A stretch of 36,645 nt of DNA from Eubacteriales Family XIII. Incertae Sedis bacterium (GTDB lineage Bacteria > Bacillota > Clostridia > Peptostreptococcales > Anaerovoracaceae), in assembly GCA_031264295.1 (NCBI GenBank), contig JAISED010000030.1:1-36645 (forward strand). Reading direction: 5' to 3'. The notes below the pieces were generated by a model that made no database searches, had not been told where the DNA came from, and saw only the letters and a program-made list of their open reading frames with translations. The stretch's first letter is position 1, and each line of letters starts with the position of its first letter. Positions 35,872-36,645 of the stretch are shown here, piece after piece. The position numbers and the translations under genes were made by a program.

Positions 35872-36313
35872 TGATACAGTAATATCACATTTCACAAATC
35901 CCCACAATGTCGGCGAATTACTGGCGCCGGACGGTGAGGGTACATACGGCAGTCCCGTATGCGGGGACATGATGAAGATATCTATCAAGGTAGAGAATGA
36001 GGTCATAGTCGACGCGAAGTTTAAAACATTCGGCTGCGGTTCCGCTATTGCATCTTCCAGCGTAGCCACAGATATGATAATAGGCAAAACCGTGGAAGAG
36101 GCGCTGAAGGTCACGAATAGAGATGTACTCAACGAGCTGGGCGGACTGCCCGCGATCAAGATACATTGCTCGGTTTTGGCCGACCACGCGATACGTTCCG
36201 CCATATACGATTACGCCAAGAAAACCGGGAAGCATTATGCCGGACTGGATGGATTTAACCCCGACGCGGACGCCGAAGACAACGATCACGGCTGCGATAT
36301 GGAGAATCAATAG
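35858..36313 (+). CDS. iscU: Iron-sulfur cluster assembly scaffold IscU/NifU-N
   Basis: IscU is the scaffold on which IscS-derived sulfur and iron form clusters. The 151-residue protein has the three cluster cysteines C35 (PVCGDMMK, with conserved D37), C60 (FGCGSAIASSS) and C104 (IHCSVLA). The tail is acidic with an extra Cys (DNDHGCDMENQ). The start at 35858 gives the canonical MALYNDTVISHF and lies within the end of iscS; an upstream in-frame start at 35804 is unsupported. A strong terminator follows. Confidence 0.96.
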   Translation: MALYNDTVISHFTNPHNVGELLAPDGEGTYGSPVCGDMMKISIKVENEVIVDAKFKTFGCGSAIASSSVATDMIIGKTVEEALKVTNRDVLNELGGLPAIKIHCSVLADHAIRSAIYDYAKKTGKHYAGLDGFNPDADAEDNDHGCDMENQ

Positions 36314-36375
36314 GAGGGTGCGGCGAAGCAAGTAAGGCCGCTGCTGTGGCGGCGCGGTTGACGGATGATTATAGT

Positions 36376-36410
36376 AAAAACGGCGAAGAGAGAATGCTTC
36401 GCCGTTTTTT
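36376..36410 (+). terminator. Rho-independent terminator after iscU
   Basis: AAAAACGGCGAAG (36376-36388) pairs perfectly with CTTCGCCGTTTTT (36397-36409) around an 8-nt loop; the T run is part of the 3' arm. The A run makes it possibly bidirectional. Confidence 0.95.
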
Positions 36411-36645
36411 CATAGTAAGCTTTCATAAATCACCACAAAAATTATGCTTTGATTGTGTTGCTTAACAATTGATAAATAAGACCTATTCACCTATTTCGAT
36501 TCTTCACACCTATTTTGAATTTTAAAAGTTACTATTACGAAACCTCCCCAGGATTGAGTCAAAAGTGGGCATAGCAAACAAACCCATATTGGGTCTCGTA
36601 ATTATATCATTATAACCGTAATCCATCCCAAACTTGCGCCGACAG
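36411..36645. other. A/T-rich right edge with an open minus-strand frame running off the window
   Basis: No confident gene. On the minus strand a frame stays open from the window edge (36644) to a TAA at 36522-36524, about 40 residues including DYGYNDIITRPN and PTFDSILGRF. It could be the C-terminus of a gene outside the window. I do not recognise the family, and a frame of this length can occur by chance in A/T-rich DNA. Confidence 0.25.

Overview
The window is a core chromosomal stretch of a low-to-mid G+C Gram-positive bacterium, most likely Bacillota class Clostridia. Evidence: a SpoIID-type sporulation protein between ruvB and queA, the ruvCAB-spoIID-queA-tgt order, zinc-ribbon L28 and L32, Asp23 beside recG, a TIGR03960/TIGR03936 pair beside rplU-rpmA-obgE, YnzC (DUF896), ComEA, and strong SD sites with TTGACA/TATAAT-like promoters. 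The genus cannot be named from the sequence. Almost everything is on the + strand; the exceptions are asd, a tRNA-Ser and a Fic gene fragment at the left edge.

Layout. 1-520: 5'-truncated Fic remnant, a large hairpin, and tRNA-Ser(CGA). 619-7722: ruvC-ruvA-ruvB-spoIID-queA-tgt-metA, tightly packed with overlapping stops and starts, behind a promoter that carries an SOS-like operator. 7755-9797: RlmD-family 23S rRNA methyltransferase and a DUF1624 membrane protein. 9821-12811: rpmB, asp23, recG. 12815-17303: rsmD, coaD, a coiled-coil protein, tmcAL, ackA. 17300-18837: rpmF converging on asd. 18877-26257: uppP, ftsK/spoIIIE, rimO, pgsA, cinA. 26333-27505: recA. 27569-33170: rplU, rpmA, obgE, an HD/radical-SAM fusion and its TIGR03936 partner. 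33278-36410: comEA, ynzC, iscS, iscU and a strong terminator. 36411-36645 is A+T-rich without a confident gene.

Themes. DNA repair and recombination (RuvABC, RecG, RecA, CinA), DNA transport (FtsK/SpoIIIE, ComEA), translation and RNA modification (QueA, Tgt, RlmD, RsmD, RimO, TmcAL, L28, L32, L21, L27, Obg), and envelope lipid metabolism (UppP, PgsA) dominate.

Most notable points. (1) An HD phosphohydrolase domain is fused in frame to a TIGR03960 B12-binding-type radical SAM protein. (2) L27 lacks the cleavable N-terminal leader usual in Bacillota, and the gene for its protease Prp is missing from between rplU and rpmA. (3) Low-complexity insertions, most built from recent tandem duplications, occur in conserved proteins (RimO twice, FtsK, TmcAL, SpoIID, ComEA), with related minisatellite-like repeats in several intergenic gaps. 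No CRISPR array, prophage or intact insertion sequence was seen. All family assignments come from reading motifs; no database search was run.
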